DNA of 64,000 bases from Camillea tinctor (taxonomy: Eukaryota > Ascomycota > Sordariomycetes > Xylariales > Xylariaceae), in assembly GCA_022578605.1 (NCBI GenBank), contig MU394163.1, positions 18,011 through 82,010 on the forward strand, read 5' to 3'. The notes under the pieces were generated by a model, which saw nothing but the letters and a program-made list of their open reading frames with translations, searched no databases and was not told the origin of the DNA. Positions within the stretch are counted from its first letter, which is position 1. Every line of letters starts with the position of its first letter. Shown in pieces: positions 13,301 through 23,916 of this stretch. The position numbers were made by a program, and so were the translations under genes.

Positions 13301-14000
13301 TCCTCATCACTGCTGTAACTAATGGCTAATAAATCACCTGAACATAGTAATCTGGGGAGCGATCGGTCCTAGCCGTATGTTCAATGGCGATGCACTTTAC
13401 TCGTCACTCCAATGGTTCTGGTTAGTTGGGGCTGTTACCCCCGTAGCTGTTTGGTTCTTGACTCGTCGCTATCCCAAGTCCATTTTCCGATATGTCAATG
13501 TGCCAATCATATTCGGTGGGTCGGGTATGATCCCGCCAGCGACAGTGTACACCTATCTATGCTGGGGTGTCATTGGTACAATCTTTAACTTATATATCAA
13601 GAGGAAATGGAACGGTTGGTGGTTGCAGTACAATTATATCACATCAGCAGCTCTTGATTGTGGACTCATATTATCAACCATCATAATCTTCTTCACCTTG
13701 GAGCTCACATCAGTACAGCCTCCCCAGGTGAGTGATTCCCAAAGTTATCTATTACAAACTCATTACAACCATTGACCGATCTCGGGGGTAAAACATGCTT
13801 ATACAGGCTAAAAGCATGAGTTTTGCTTCTCAAGAAACGGTGTCAAAGGATAATAAGTTACCTATCATGACAACTACTAACTTCAAACGTTGCAGTGGTA
13901 TGGGAACAACGGTGCATTAAACACACTTGACCAAACCGGAGGGGCCGTTAAGAGTCATTTGCTGGATAGAGAGACATTTGGTCCAACTACTTGGCCATAA
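10303..14000 (+). CDS. OPT-family oligopeptide transporter (Isp4-like)
   Basis: Thirteen exons: 10303-10554, 10619-10887, 11080-11105, 11165-11225, 11279-11455, 11531-11601, 11683-11845, 11927-11934, 12041-12407, 12513-12922, 13096-13219, 13348-13727, 13896-14000, about 803 residues. The product resembles the proton-coupled OPT family, which imports tetra/pentapeptides or glutathione across the plasma membrane. It has a hydrophilic N-terminus of about 100 residues, many hydrophobic segments, and family-type stretches such as WAFQLLFGITTLCTGYG, WYWFPGW, SPLVPPFHA, MNWALGAIPD and NVPIIFGG. The C-terminal WYGNN segment after a spliced intron is also typical. All junctions agree in phase except exon 2 to exon 3, which is out by one nucleotide (KE then His expected; the donor reads C-GG-TCAGT). 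Exon 8 is only 8 nt long but restores phase exactly. The phase break could be a sequencing error, a non-canonical splice site or an inactivating insertion. Confidence 0.88.
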
Positions 14001-14761
14001 TCTATTTGCTTTTTATGGGGTAGCGAAGTAAAGGGTAGCATACATTTCTAATATATCATCACAGACAAAAAAAAAAGGAAAAAAAAATAGTAGGAAAACA
14101 TCCTTTCAATCTCCTAGGTAAATACTTGAGTAATATCACTTCCACAAAAGCAAAAATAGTGTCATTAATACAACATAGGTTATGAGACATCATACCCAGG
14201 TAGAAATGCAGATTCTAATAATACACTACCTCACTGCGTGGGATTGATGAAGAGTGTCTGCATATTCGTATCCTTGATCCAGATGACGGTTTCAAAGAAA
14301 TAAAATCAGTCAACACTCAGAACGATTTATCTACGTTCCATTAGTCACACTAGTTCTAGTGTTTGGTCCATTTATACTCGATCACTATACCTGTAGCTGA
14401 TGCTTAATCGACTGGGTCCACCACCCAACATCCAGGGTATTCTACATATCCAATCACGAGAATCTCCATATTTGAGGAGATCTACTACCGGTAGCAGAAA
14501 CTTCAAGTGTACTGGCTAAAAAGCTAACTAGGCGTCGGTTTATTGTCGAGAGAAACATGTATTACTAAATTCATCTATTAAACATGAAAATTCCACCCTC
14601 ATTTAACATGGCAGAAGATTAGCATACGCTCTTATTTCTAATAGAACGCGGCAAGTAGGAAGAAGACCATTAATATTCCTTTAATAGCACTTGGTAATAG
14701 AATCGTTTTGAAAACATCTTAACAGAGGAAAGAAGATAAAAGGATGGCATATAAAACTAAG
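14001..14761. other. Intergenic between convergent OPT and SDR genes
   Basis: AT-rich 3' flanking DNA of both genes with poly-A runs near 14070-14090. No coding signal is seen. Confidence 0.5.
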
Positions 14762-15865
14762 TTATGTTTTTAGCATTCCATCAATCTCAACAACACTACC
14801 GTTCATGTACCTTGCCCCATCACTCATAAGAAATGATACAACCTGCCAATGCCCATAAGTTAACTTGTTTGAACTAAACAGGGATGGGCGGTATGAAGTT
14901 CACACTTACATCTGCGATGTCGTCTGGCTTTCCCATCCTCCCTAAGGCGTTCCCCTGTTCCATCTGGCGTATTGCCTCAGGGTTGCCCTTCATCACGCCC
15001 GCATTTGTAGGTGTGTCAATATAACCAGGTGCTACAATATTGACACGGACGCCCCTAGGCCCTAGCTCTAGTGCCATGCACTTGCTAAAGCCAATGACTC
15101 CAAACTTCGTCGCACAATAGATAGCTGTCCCAGCACTTGGGTTCCAACCAGAGATGGAGCTCACATTGACATAACTACCCCCTGGAGTTGTTATATGAGG
15201 CATCGTTGCCTTGGTCACATTGTATATGCCCTTAAGGTTCACACCGACCAAGTTGTCGAAGTACTCCTCGGTCGTTAGGCCCAGCGGCACTAAAACACTG
15301 GAAGTCAGTAATTGATACATTGGGTAATTCTTTTACTCTTGAGACGGTGTTTCGGGAGTCAAAACTCGTACGAACTCATACACTTAGCCATAGTAGGCAA
15401 TTTGACTCCCGGGACGGGCCGATACAGGCCAAAAAGGGGAATCAATATCTAAAAATTACTCACTGGACGTTGGGTTGATCCCCGCGCAGTTGAAAACATG
15501 ATCTAGACACCCAAATCTGGAAACTATGGCGCTGACACACGACTCTACGGAGGCCGCGGAGGACACGTCAAGCTTTGCTGCGTAGTGACTCTGACGGTCA
15601 TCTTTACTGTTGGTTGGGCCGTTGCCGCTGCTGCTACAAAGGCGGAAGGTTTCTTCGATACCGGCTTCGTTTATATCTGTGATGGCGAGAATGGCACCCA
15701 GGTTACTGAGTTTGATTGCTGTGCCGCGACTATTTCTTGGTTAGCGACAGCAGAACAAGAGCCAGGCTAGATATGAAGTATCTGCATGAATGTAAGTGTT
15801 AATTACCCAATACCGCTGGCAGCCCCAGTAATGAGGATTACCTTGCCTACTAGACTTGATGACAT
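14762..15865 (-). CDS. Classical short-chain dehydrogenase/reductase (SDR)
   Basis: Four exons on the minus strand (15865-15807, 15729-15460, 15297-14910, 14842-14762) join in phase to 265 residues. The nucleotide-binding motif TGAASGIG is at 13-20, with the NAG-type motif NCAG at about 101-104. The structural Asn is about 130. The catalytic Ser is in NVSSISG (about 157), followed by Tyr 170 and Lys 174 in YCATK. The C-terminus DGARYMNGSVVEIDGML matches the end of the 250-residue classical SDR fold. An Asp (in TDIN) at the end of the second strand suggests a preference for NAD(H) over NADP(H). Such enzymes oxidise or reduce alcohols, ketones or sugars; the substrate cannot be told. The second donor (GA before GTAATT) was chosen because it restores phase. 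It lies tail-to-tail with the OPT transporter; no functional link is evident. Confidence 0.9.
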
Positions 15866-16578
15866 GTCAGTGATTAGTATCTGGAAAATATTCCCCCTCA
15901 GCATTGGAAATGGTGCACATACTGACTAGGTGCTCTATGTTATTAGATGGTCATTGAGTCCCCCCCTCCCCCCACCTACGTGCGACCATCCCGTGCTCAT
16001 GTTGGGAAAAACATCCGGAGGGGGGGTATGCTCGCAAAATACTACATATCATGCATACCGAAAGATTTAAGGCGGCCACATATATAATATAATTTCCCGG
16101 CAGGACTTGAATTTAATAGTCATGTTTATATTAACCAAATAAGATAGCATCGCTATACGGGAAAGGGGTTGGGGAAGTAGAATATATCTCAAATATCAGA
16201 GTCTACGTCCCAAATAAGATAATGAACCATTACCATTAACAACATATATTCTCAGAGCTTGAGAGGGGATTTGCTTAGATTATATTAATTCAGGCCAGGG
16301 TATTAGCTCAGCACCGAAACGGTGGACTTAGCTATACTGGTAGTCTTTTTAGGTTAATACATGTAAAAGACACCATCAGCAAATTAATGATTCCCGAGTG
16401 AGGGCTAGAAGGGGGGGGGGGAAGGGGGGAATGTCAAGAGCTAAATGAATTTTGACGCCTAAAATTTACAAGAATGTATCGTCTAATATTCCAAGTTACT
16501 AACGCCCGTCTTGCATTCTGCACTCTTCTGATGAGATGAAATGAATCTTTTTGATTACTTCACGGAGACTCGTCACTT
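15866..16578. other. Intergenic between two minus-strand genes
   Basis: Contains C and G runs (15961-15974, 16021-16026, 16410-16428) and AT-rich sequence. It is the 5' flank of the SDR gene and the 3' flank of the kinase gene. No coding signal is seen. Confidence 0.5.
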
Positions 16579-17455
16579 TCAGTCATGTGTAACTTTCCAA
16601 TCGCTCAATACTTTCTATTAGCCAATGGCAAGTTAGTATCTACCTTTGCAATTCATAGGTTATCACCGAGACAAACAGTGCGTATCGAATAAACCCCCAA
16701 CTTACCTGGAAATGCGTGGAAAGTTCGTTTTCGACCAACTCCACACCTCTGTTTGCATCAATCTCAATAATACGCGTTCCGTGCGCCCTCAGTACGTCGA
16801 GCATCTCCCGGCTTTCTCTCAAGCTCCTATCAACTCGCTCCTTAGCCTTATTGTCATCCCTGTCCTCCGCCCGTCCCGAGCCGTCGGCGGCCCGCTTGTG
16901 GATACGTTTCAAAAGCACATCCCGATCGCAGTTCAAGTAAAAGACACACTGAGCCGGGGGATATACTTTGAGCCACGCGATGACGTGTTTCTCGTTTCGT
17001 GGGAACCCGTCCACGAGCCAGGTATCCTGGCCTTTTTTCCCCTTCCCGATTGTCTGGCGTAGTAGGTCGACCGCCTCGTCTGCGGGTAGCATGCGGTTTC
17101 CTTCCCTGCCGTGACGTTTGGGAAAAGTAGTGACCCAGTCGCCGGGGATGCTCTCGTGGTATCGTAACAGATCCCCATAGGAGAGGTGTGTGAGCCCCGA
17201 AAATTTGTCGCAGAGGGCGGCTGACTGTGTACCTTTGCCGGCACCGGGGGGGCCTAGTATGAATACAATGAGAGGCGAAGAGGCTCTATCAGAGCTATAC
17301 TTTTGCCCCTGAATGTTTCCCTGGGCGTCGTACGTGTTGTCTGGTAGGTGTTGTAACGGGTAATTGTATAATTGCGATTGCTTTATCAAGCGTGAAATGG
17401 TCATCCGTTGTAAATAGTTCAAAGCTAACGTGAGCAAACCTTTTATCGTGTCCAT
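16579..17455 (-). CDS. UMP-CMP/adenylate kinase family nucleoside monophosphate kinase
   Basis: Two exons, 17455-16706 and 16614-16579, join in phase to 261 residues. The intron has GTAAGT and a good ACTAAC branch sequence followed by TAATAG. The P-loop GPPGAGKGT lies at about 68-76, the NMP-binding part is LSYGDLLRY, and WLVDGFPRN is the family signature. The short lid region SGRAEDRDDN resembles UMP-CMP kinases, which have SGR-x-DDN, rather than long-lid adenylate kinases. The family transfers phosphate from ATP to UMP/CMP (or AMP). Residues 1-60 are an extension not found in the usual 190-200 residue enzyme, and the sequence diverges from the canonical fungal enzyme (for example a GKGKKGQDTW insert). 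This may therefore be a paralogue rather than the essential URA6-type gene. Confidence 0.85.
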
Positions 17456-18999
17456 ATTGGGGGGTCGTTGGTTTGCATGCTATTGTAAAGAGTAACTTGA
17501 AAGTTGGGCTGATGTCGAGATGTGAAAACAGAGTCCATTGTTGGATATCGTACGTCTATATATCCCACCGAGTATCTGTCTCAAGTATTGTTAATTCCTT
17601 CGTGATAATTCCTCTTTGGTCATGTCTGAGTCCCAGTGCGTCAAGAACAATCCCATTTAGAACATAGAATATGATCTGGATTTGCCTAGAAACCATGACA
17701 AACGGCACAATGTAGTTACCCTCTACCTACAAACGCTAGTATCCGTGATCTTATCATCTGACACAGTGATTCTGAGTTGTTATGGATTTCCACAGAGTCT
17801 AAGAGAATTTGAATATAGTACGAACTGGTTCTGTATGAATTGTCATTGACGTGCCTGATAAAACTCTATTCTCTTCTATTTTATTCTAGCTGACATGTAG
17901 CTAAACATATACTACATCGCTTAATACAAGACTAAACCTACACCATGAACTTCGCCTGAACTCCATTTGAAGGCTCGAATAAGTATCAATATTCGTTGGA
18001 ATGATACAATGTATCATGCTGCAGTCCCTTGACCCTTTCTGTTTTCAATGCTTTACATATAACCTATCGCCTTGGATACTTTGTTGTTAAGAATCCTACC
18101 TTCAGGAGAAAGAGAATTAGGACGAATAAGGAGGATGGATCTTCGTCGCCTCCTCTTCCCCCTACCCTCTACCCTCTACCCTCCACCTTCCTTTTTCTTC
18201 GGGTTTTTTTTTTTCTATCTCTCTTTTCTTTTTGTGTCCTGTTTTATTTTAATTGATAATGCGTGCAGACATAATGAGAGAGTAGGAAATAGTGCCAAAC
18301 CCCCTCCCCCTCCCCCCCCCCTCCCCCCACCCAAAAAAAGGGAGAAAAAAAGGGAGAAAAAAAAGGAACGGAAAAAAAGAAAATAAAAGAAAATCACAGC
18401 CGAGGATAGGTATGGGCATTTCTAGATTTACGCATTTCCTTCTATCCTATTGTGGACCCTGGCGTACTCGAGGTGTATATATCTACACTATCTACCTACT
18501 ACTTAAGGTATGTATGTATGTACTTATGTTTACTAGGTTAGTATATACATATAGGTGTAGGTTAGTGTAGAACGGGTACCGAGGGAAAAGGCCGGCCTTA
18601 CATACTACATAAAGGCTACCCCATCAACTGTATACCCGCTTTGGAGGGGAATTGGTGGGGTAAGGTGGATCCCCGATGTTTTCCTCCTCCCCTCCAGCCG
18701 AGCTTGTTGCTATCCAAAATTAGGTACTCTACCTAAATACCTAGATATAGAGGTATTTTGTGGTATCTGCATATGTAGTGTCAATGGTATTTCCCATATG
18801 CAAATAATACGTCAAGGTGAGGTGGATGTTATGCATGAATTACGTGTAGCTGAGTGACGAAACTGTATATATGCAAGTTTCAACTATCGAATAACAGCAT
18901 CACCTCCGTCTCTCCCCCGATTCGATCTCACAGCTTTGAGCTTTCTCTCTTCCTCTCCATTTGATTACTTCTCTTCGTTAGAGAAACACACTGGACAAA
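17456..18999. other. Divergent intergenic region between kinase and methylcitrate dehydratase genes
   Basis: Holds both upstream regions. Pyrimidine-rich blocks lie at 18150-18240, C runs at 18300-18330 and A/G runs at 18333-18390. TACCTA-type repeats are at 18485-18530 and 18720-18760. Open frames in the low-complexity part are artefacts of composition. Confidence 0.5.
18866..18978 (+). promoter_or_regulatory. Probable core promoter of the methylcitrate dehydratase gene
   Basis: A TATA-like string (tatatatg, 18866-18873) lies about 130 nt before the ATG and is followed by a CT-rich stretch (about 18902-18960), the usual fungal arrangement around transcription starts. This is composition and position only; no start site is shown. 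Confidence 0.3.
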
Positions 19000-20885
19000 A
19001 TGTCTGCTGTGACTCGTATTATTCGCTCAACGAGATCGCTTCGCCTACAACCAGCTGCTTTCCAACGGTCAACTGTTTCTTCCTCGCACACTGCAAAGTT
19101 CGGAGCTACAGCGGCGCTATCGTCGTCCTTATCATCCTCACCATTGCCATTAATAGCGCCCTCTGCTGCTCACGCTGCTACCCGCATCCATTCCTTCTCC
19201 ACTACCGTTGCTAGGAATTCTGCTCCAGCCATGCCCCAAGGCGCGAGAGAATACGATCCCGAAATTAAGGACATTGCTAGCTATGTCACCAAGCCGATTG
19301 ACTCGGAATTGGCTGTAGGTCACCCAACCACCCCCTTAGCACTAGAAGCCCTATTTGTATTCTACCCTACCTTCTGCCCTCCTATTCGGGAAACGAGAAC
19401 GAGAGTGTAGAAATAACATTATACGCTTTGTATAGTTTGACACGGCACGATGGGTTTTTCTCGACACGCTAGGCTGTGGCCTTGAAGGACTGCGGTTCAA
19501 AGAGTGCACGAAACTCCTGGGTCCAATTGTTCCCGGCACTGTTGTTCCCAATGGCACGAAGGTTCCTGGCACCAACTTCGTCCTCGACCCCGTCAATGGT
19601 GCTTTCAATATTGGTGCCATGATCCGATGGCTCGACTACAACGATTGCTGGCTCGCTGCCGAATGGGGACATCCGTCTGATAACCTAGGTGCTATTCTGG
19701 CTGTTGCCGACTGGGTTAACCGCACCAACAAAGCTGGAGGGAGCCTTGCGGGCGGTAAGATCTTCACCGTCCGGGATATTCTCGAGGGTATGATCAAGGC
19801 GCACGAGATCCAGGGTTGCCTCGCCCTCCTCAATTCGTATAACAAAGTAGGTCTTGACCATGTGGTCTTGGTCAAAGTGGCTAGCGCTGCTGTGGTATCC
19901 CACATGCTCGGCTTGAGCGAGACTCAGATCGCCGATGCTGTCACCCAAGCCTGGGTAGACGGCCAGAGCCTGCGTACTTACCGTCACTCCCCCAACACCA
20001 TGTCTCGCAAGTCGTGGGCTGCTGGTGACGCTTGCCAAAGAGCCGTCAATTTGGCTTTGAAGGTCATGAAAGGAGAGCCCGGTGTGCCCACCGTCCTGTC
20101 GGCTCCTGTCTGGGGATTTTACGATGTTCTGTTCAAGGGCAATAAATTTGAGTTCCAGCGGCCGTATGGCAGCTATGTCATGGAGAACGTCCTCTTCAAG
20201 GTCTCCTACCCAGGTGTGTGCCCTCCAGATGCAGCATCCCCATGATACTGGACGTGCTAACCTGTCGCTAGCTGAATTCCATTCCCAGACCGCGGTTGAA
20301 GCGTCGTCCAAGATTCACCAAAAGTTGAAGGAGATGGGCAAATCAGCAGCGGACATCAAGGGCATCACGTGCAGGACCCACGAAGCTTGCGTGCGGATTA
20401 TTGACAAGCAATTCAAGCCTATGGATAACTTTGCGGACCGGGATCACTGCATCCAATATATGTGCGCCGTCATGCTCGTCTTCGGGCGGCTCGAGGCTAC
20501 GGATTACACGGACGGGGGCGAGGCGGCTACGTCACCCTTAGTGGAGTCGCTCCGCCAGAAGATTAAGTGTGTGGAAGACCCCAAGTTTACGAAGGACTAC
20601 CACGACCCGGAACTCCGGACCATTTCCAATGCTCTGACCGTCGAGCTGAACGACGGCACGGTGCTAGATGAGGTAGTGGTGGAAGCTCCTCTAGGACACC
20701 GGTTGAGGAGAGAGGAAGCTAAGCCCCATATTCTCTCCAAGTACAAGAGACACCTGGGACCACACTTCCCCGAGGCCAAGGTGAAGGAGCTGGTTGAGTT
20801 GGGATTGGATGCTAAGAAGCTGGAAGTGCTGCCCGTCGACGAGTATGTTGACAAGTATGTTGTTAAGGATAGTCCGTTTGTATAG
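19000..20885 (+). CDS. PDH1: Mitochondrial 2-methylcitrate dehydratase (MmgE/PrpD family)
   Basis: Three exons, 19000-19314, 19436-20213 and 20272-20885, join in phase to 568 residues. The first 75 residues are rich in Arg, Ser and Ala and lack acidic residues, as in a mitochondrial presequence. The rest follows PrpD-type 2-methylcitrate dehydratases: [22 protein letters not shown] followed by [17 protein letters not shown], and [12 protein letters not shown] across the second intron. In the known methylcitrate cycle the enzyme dehydrates 2-methylcitrate to 2-methyl-cis-aconitate, allowing propionyl-CoA (from odd-chain fatty acids, Ile, Val, Met) to be detoxified and used. Other members of the superfamily include cis-aconitate decarboxylase, but length and the strong PrpD-type motifs favour the dehydratase. 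GC-rich third codon positions suggest good expression. The cycle's other enzymes are not in the window. Confidence 0.93.
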
Positions 20886-21654
20886 ATTAGGTAGGCAGAT
20901 GGTTGGAAATTGGGTCATTACGTACGTACGTTGTACGTGGTGCGTTGACTACATAGGTATACTCGACAATGTATGCACATAGCAGACAATTTGGGGGGGG
21001 GGGAGGGGGAGAGGGGAGGAGTTGCTCTGCATATCGGAATAAAACATTATAATTATCGTAGGTGTTGTAACCTCGAATTCGTGTTCAAGTTCTGCACAGC
21101 CACCACTACTAGGTATGGGTAGGCTGGCCAGGGGGATGGGAGAGGGGGTGGAAGAGGGAGGACTTATCCGGAATATGAGCGGGGCGAATTTGGGAGGATT
21201 ACTTAGTGGGCTGACACCCTATTGAAGTGCCTACCTAGACTGCTAGACCACTAACCTAACCTAGGTGCTTTGCTTCCAATGCTTTGCTTTTGCTACGCCA
21301 CTTGCTTGATCTTCCGATTGTTACCTACCCAGGTACATACCTACTTAGGCTGCTAGGTTACATAACTTAGCACTTACAAAACCACTTTACACCTAAGAAC
21401 TTTCCCTCACCTCACCTCTCCCAGCACACCTAAACTTATTTCTACTTTACCTACCTACCTACCTTTTTACTCTTCCTTTTCCTCTCTTCTTTTCCCACTT
21501 GCACCTAGGTATTCAGCAACCCGCTTACTCTGCAAACCCCCCTTGTTCCGTACCTGTTTAGGCATACTATACGGAAAGGTGCATTTTCTAAACCGGCTAC
21601 CTACTGGTATTCTTTTTATTCACATACACATATAAACATACGCAGTAGTCCAAG
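20886..21654. other. Intergenic; 3' flank of PDH1-like gene and promoter of SH3 gene
   Basis: A G-rich run lies at 20993-21018. Dense TACCTA/TAGGTA repeats occur between about 21225 and 21460, followed by a long CT-rich leader (21405-21500). No gene is seen. Confidence 0.5.
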
Positions 21655-22559
21655 ATGGTAACCGTCGACCGTCAGGAGATTATCGCGACTAACAAATCGC
21701 TGCGCCTCATTAAAAATGTAAGTTGAACCTCAGATCCATCCGGGTCGATACCTACATAAAAACAAATAGTATTATAACTGACGGCGGACTCTTGTTGCAT
21801 CGCAATTAGGAACTAGAACATCTTCTCGAGAAAGGCGTCATAAGCGACGATGTCTTCGATTCTATCCACCGAGCTCTCCCGGCAGAGTCTTCCGTTTCGG
21901 GCGCACCAACTCCTGCTGCTCGCAATGTCGCCGTGCACCCTCCGCCCGCCTCGGTGCCTCACTCGCCGCCTGTCAATGCCATGGCAAATCTAGCAATCAA
22001 CCAGAATCCTTCCGTGAGCCCGGCACCGCCAGCTTATAATACCACCGGCCCCCCTGCTCTGCCCGCCCGCTCTGGGCCTCCCGCACCCCCTCCTACGAAG
22101 CCGGTTATCGCCCGTGCCAAGGCTCTGTATAAGTACCAGGCTGCTGATGATCGAGACCTCTCGTTTGAGCGTGACGACAGGATCGCCGTGCACGAGTACA
22201 TGAACGACGACTGGTGGATGGGCCGGAACGAGCGCACCGGCGCCGAGGGTATCTTCCCCAAGAACTACGTCGAGGTCGATCACACCAACGAGAAGGCCGG
22301 CTTCTACGCCCCCGCCCAGCCCGTCTACTCCCCCGCCACCCAGGGCGGATACCCTCCTCCTCCCCAGGCCCAGAACCCCTATAACGCGCATGTGCCTCCG
22401 ATGGCCGTTGCGCAGGGCGGTGGCGGCGCCAGCGGGTCGGACAAGCCTCCCAGCAAGGTCGAGGAGCAGGGGAAGAAGTTTGGTAAGAAGCTGGGCAATG
22501 CTGCTATATTTGGCGCGGGCGCCACGATTGGTGGCAAGATTGTGAACGGGATCTTCTAA
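21655..22559 (+). CDS. SH3-domain protein of the LSB1/PIN3 type
   Basis: Two exons, 21655-21717 and 21810-22559, join to 270 residues. The N-terminal helix-rich segment (MVTVDRQEIIATNKSL to about 55) precedes a Pro/Ala-rich linker. One SH3 domain follows, from ARAKALYKYQAADDRDLSF through DDWWMG to GIFPKNYVEV (about 135-190), with its ALYxY, WW and P-x-NYV marks. A Pro/Tyr/Gly-rich stretch and a C-terminal Gly/Ala/Lys-rich tail (KKFGKKLGNAAIFGAGATIG) complete it. The layout is that of yeast Lsb1 and Lsb2/Pin3 and fission yeast Csh3, which bind Las17/WASP and regulate actin patches and endocytosis. The Gly-rich C-terminus is conserved in these fungal proteins; its role is not known to me. Confidence 0.9.
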
Positions 22560-23916
22560 ACCCATCCCTTAGCCTCCTTCAATGAGCGTGGTCTGCGGGA
22601 CATTGGGCGGAAAAAACAGTTTCTTTAATCAAAAAGAATAGATCGCGGAAAAGCATAAAACGTCATCCTTTACATAGACAGGCCATCTATGACAGGCTGA
22701 CTTGAATTTGTGTATGTTGTCGTGCGTATGGAATGCATGGGTTTCGGTTGTGGTTTACCGGGATGACTCTAGTGGCATTTTTTTCTCACTTTTTCTCTTT
22801 TCTTTCTCTCGTATGTCTTCCTTTCTCCTTGGTTTGTGTGGGTTGACTTGCTATGAATTCGTATCTGTAATTAGGAGTAGTAGCTTTTTTATTCTAGCTA
22901 TCAAGGCACGGTCAAGACCTAAAATACCCTTTTCGTACACAACAAGCATGCAACAATCATGTTTACTGTACTATTTATATTCACCGTGTCTTTTATTCTA
23001 CGTAGTATTAGCGAACCAATGCAAAGCCATGCATATATCTTGGACTCGAATACCAATCATAAGTTCACAAGCACGGTTGGGGTTGGCATCGCTTTGGGAG
23101 GGTAACTCTAAGCCGGGATTTGAAGGCTTCTGGCCAATTATGACGAACGTAACAGCTCGGAAGTAAGTTTAAAATAAATTGAAGGAGAACATGGAGGTAT
23201 GATGAGTATCTACATGTATATAACCCCCTCCCCCTGAATTGGACTTTAGTAATGGCACACATGCATGCGCATTACTTCGTAACCTATAACAGTCTCTACT
23301 GAAGGGCAAGCAATATTCGCCTATAAACCGGATTGATAGTATTGAAACGTGTTATTCCACTACCATAAGGTGGTATGGTACGTTGATTATCAATCACACC
23401 AAGTGCCCAGGTGAGTGCACCGGATATAATATTCATCCCTCTTGGCTTTACACTCATGGGAACGTAGGTAAATAATGCACAAGACAAAAAGGGAGACGGA
23501 TGCAACATCTAAACTGTATATGTATTGCATGTAACCTATCTTGCTTTACTTTACTATACTATAACCTACCTTACCTCACCCCTGATACCCACCTTACTCT
23601 AGGTGCTTCTTTAGTATAGGCAGTCCGAGTTTCTGTCTACGTAAAACTGCCAAAACAAAGGCGGAGAACATGTCGTTCTGTCCTGCGCGGCGTAGCCAAC
23701 CAACTAACTTAGCCAGCCAGCCAGCCCCCCTTAACTGGGTACCTGAGGTACCTACATAGTATAAGATATGGTGGTTTCCTGGTTCCTTATATAGTTCACC
23801 TCGTTTTTAAGCCGGAACCACATTACATTTCTCGTTGGATTCTATTCTCACTTACAATTCCTCTCATTAATGCCCTGGGAGAGCTTATATCCAATCGGTA
23901 GGTATTATCCTGCGCC
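22560..23916. other. Intergenic
   Basis: No convincing gene. The 154-residue plus frame at 22702-23166 has no family likeness and T-rich composition. TACCTTACC-like repeats occur at 23550-23600 and CAGC repeats at 23713-23726. It ends in the leader of the F-box gene. Confidence 0.5.

Noticed and set aside
18072..18570. Overlapping plus and minus frames rich in Pro, Lys and Gly
   Set aside because: Low-complexity homopolymer and CT tracts generate open frames without coding character.
19685..20311. 208-codon minus-strand frame
   Set aside because: Antisense shadow of the methylcitrate dehydratase; the plus strand matches the family throughout.
21990..22565. 191-codon minus-strand frame
   Set aside because: Antisense of the SH3 gene created by its GC-rich codons.
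22702..23166. 154-codon plus-strand frame
   Set aside because: T-rich composition, no motif or family resemblance, no splice-supported extension; lies in the 3' flank of the SH3 gene.
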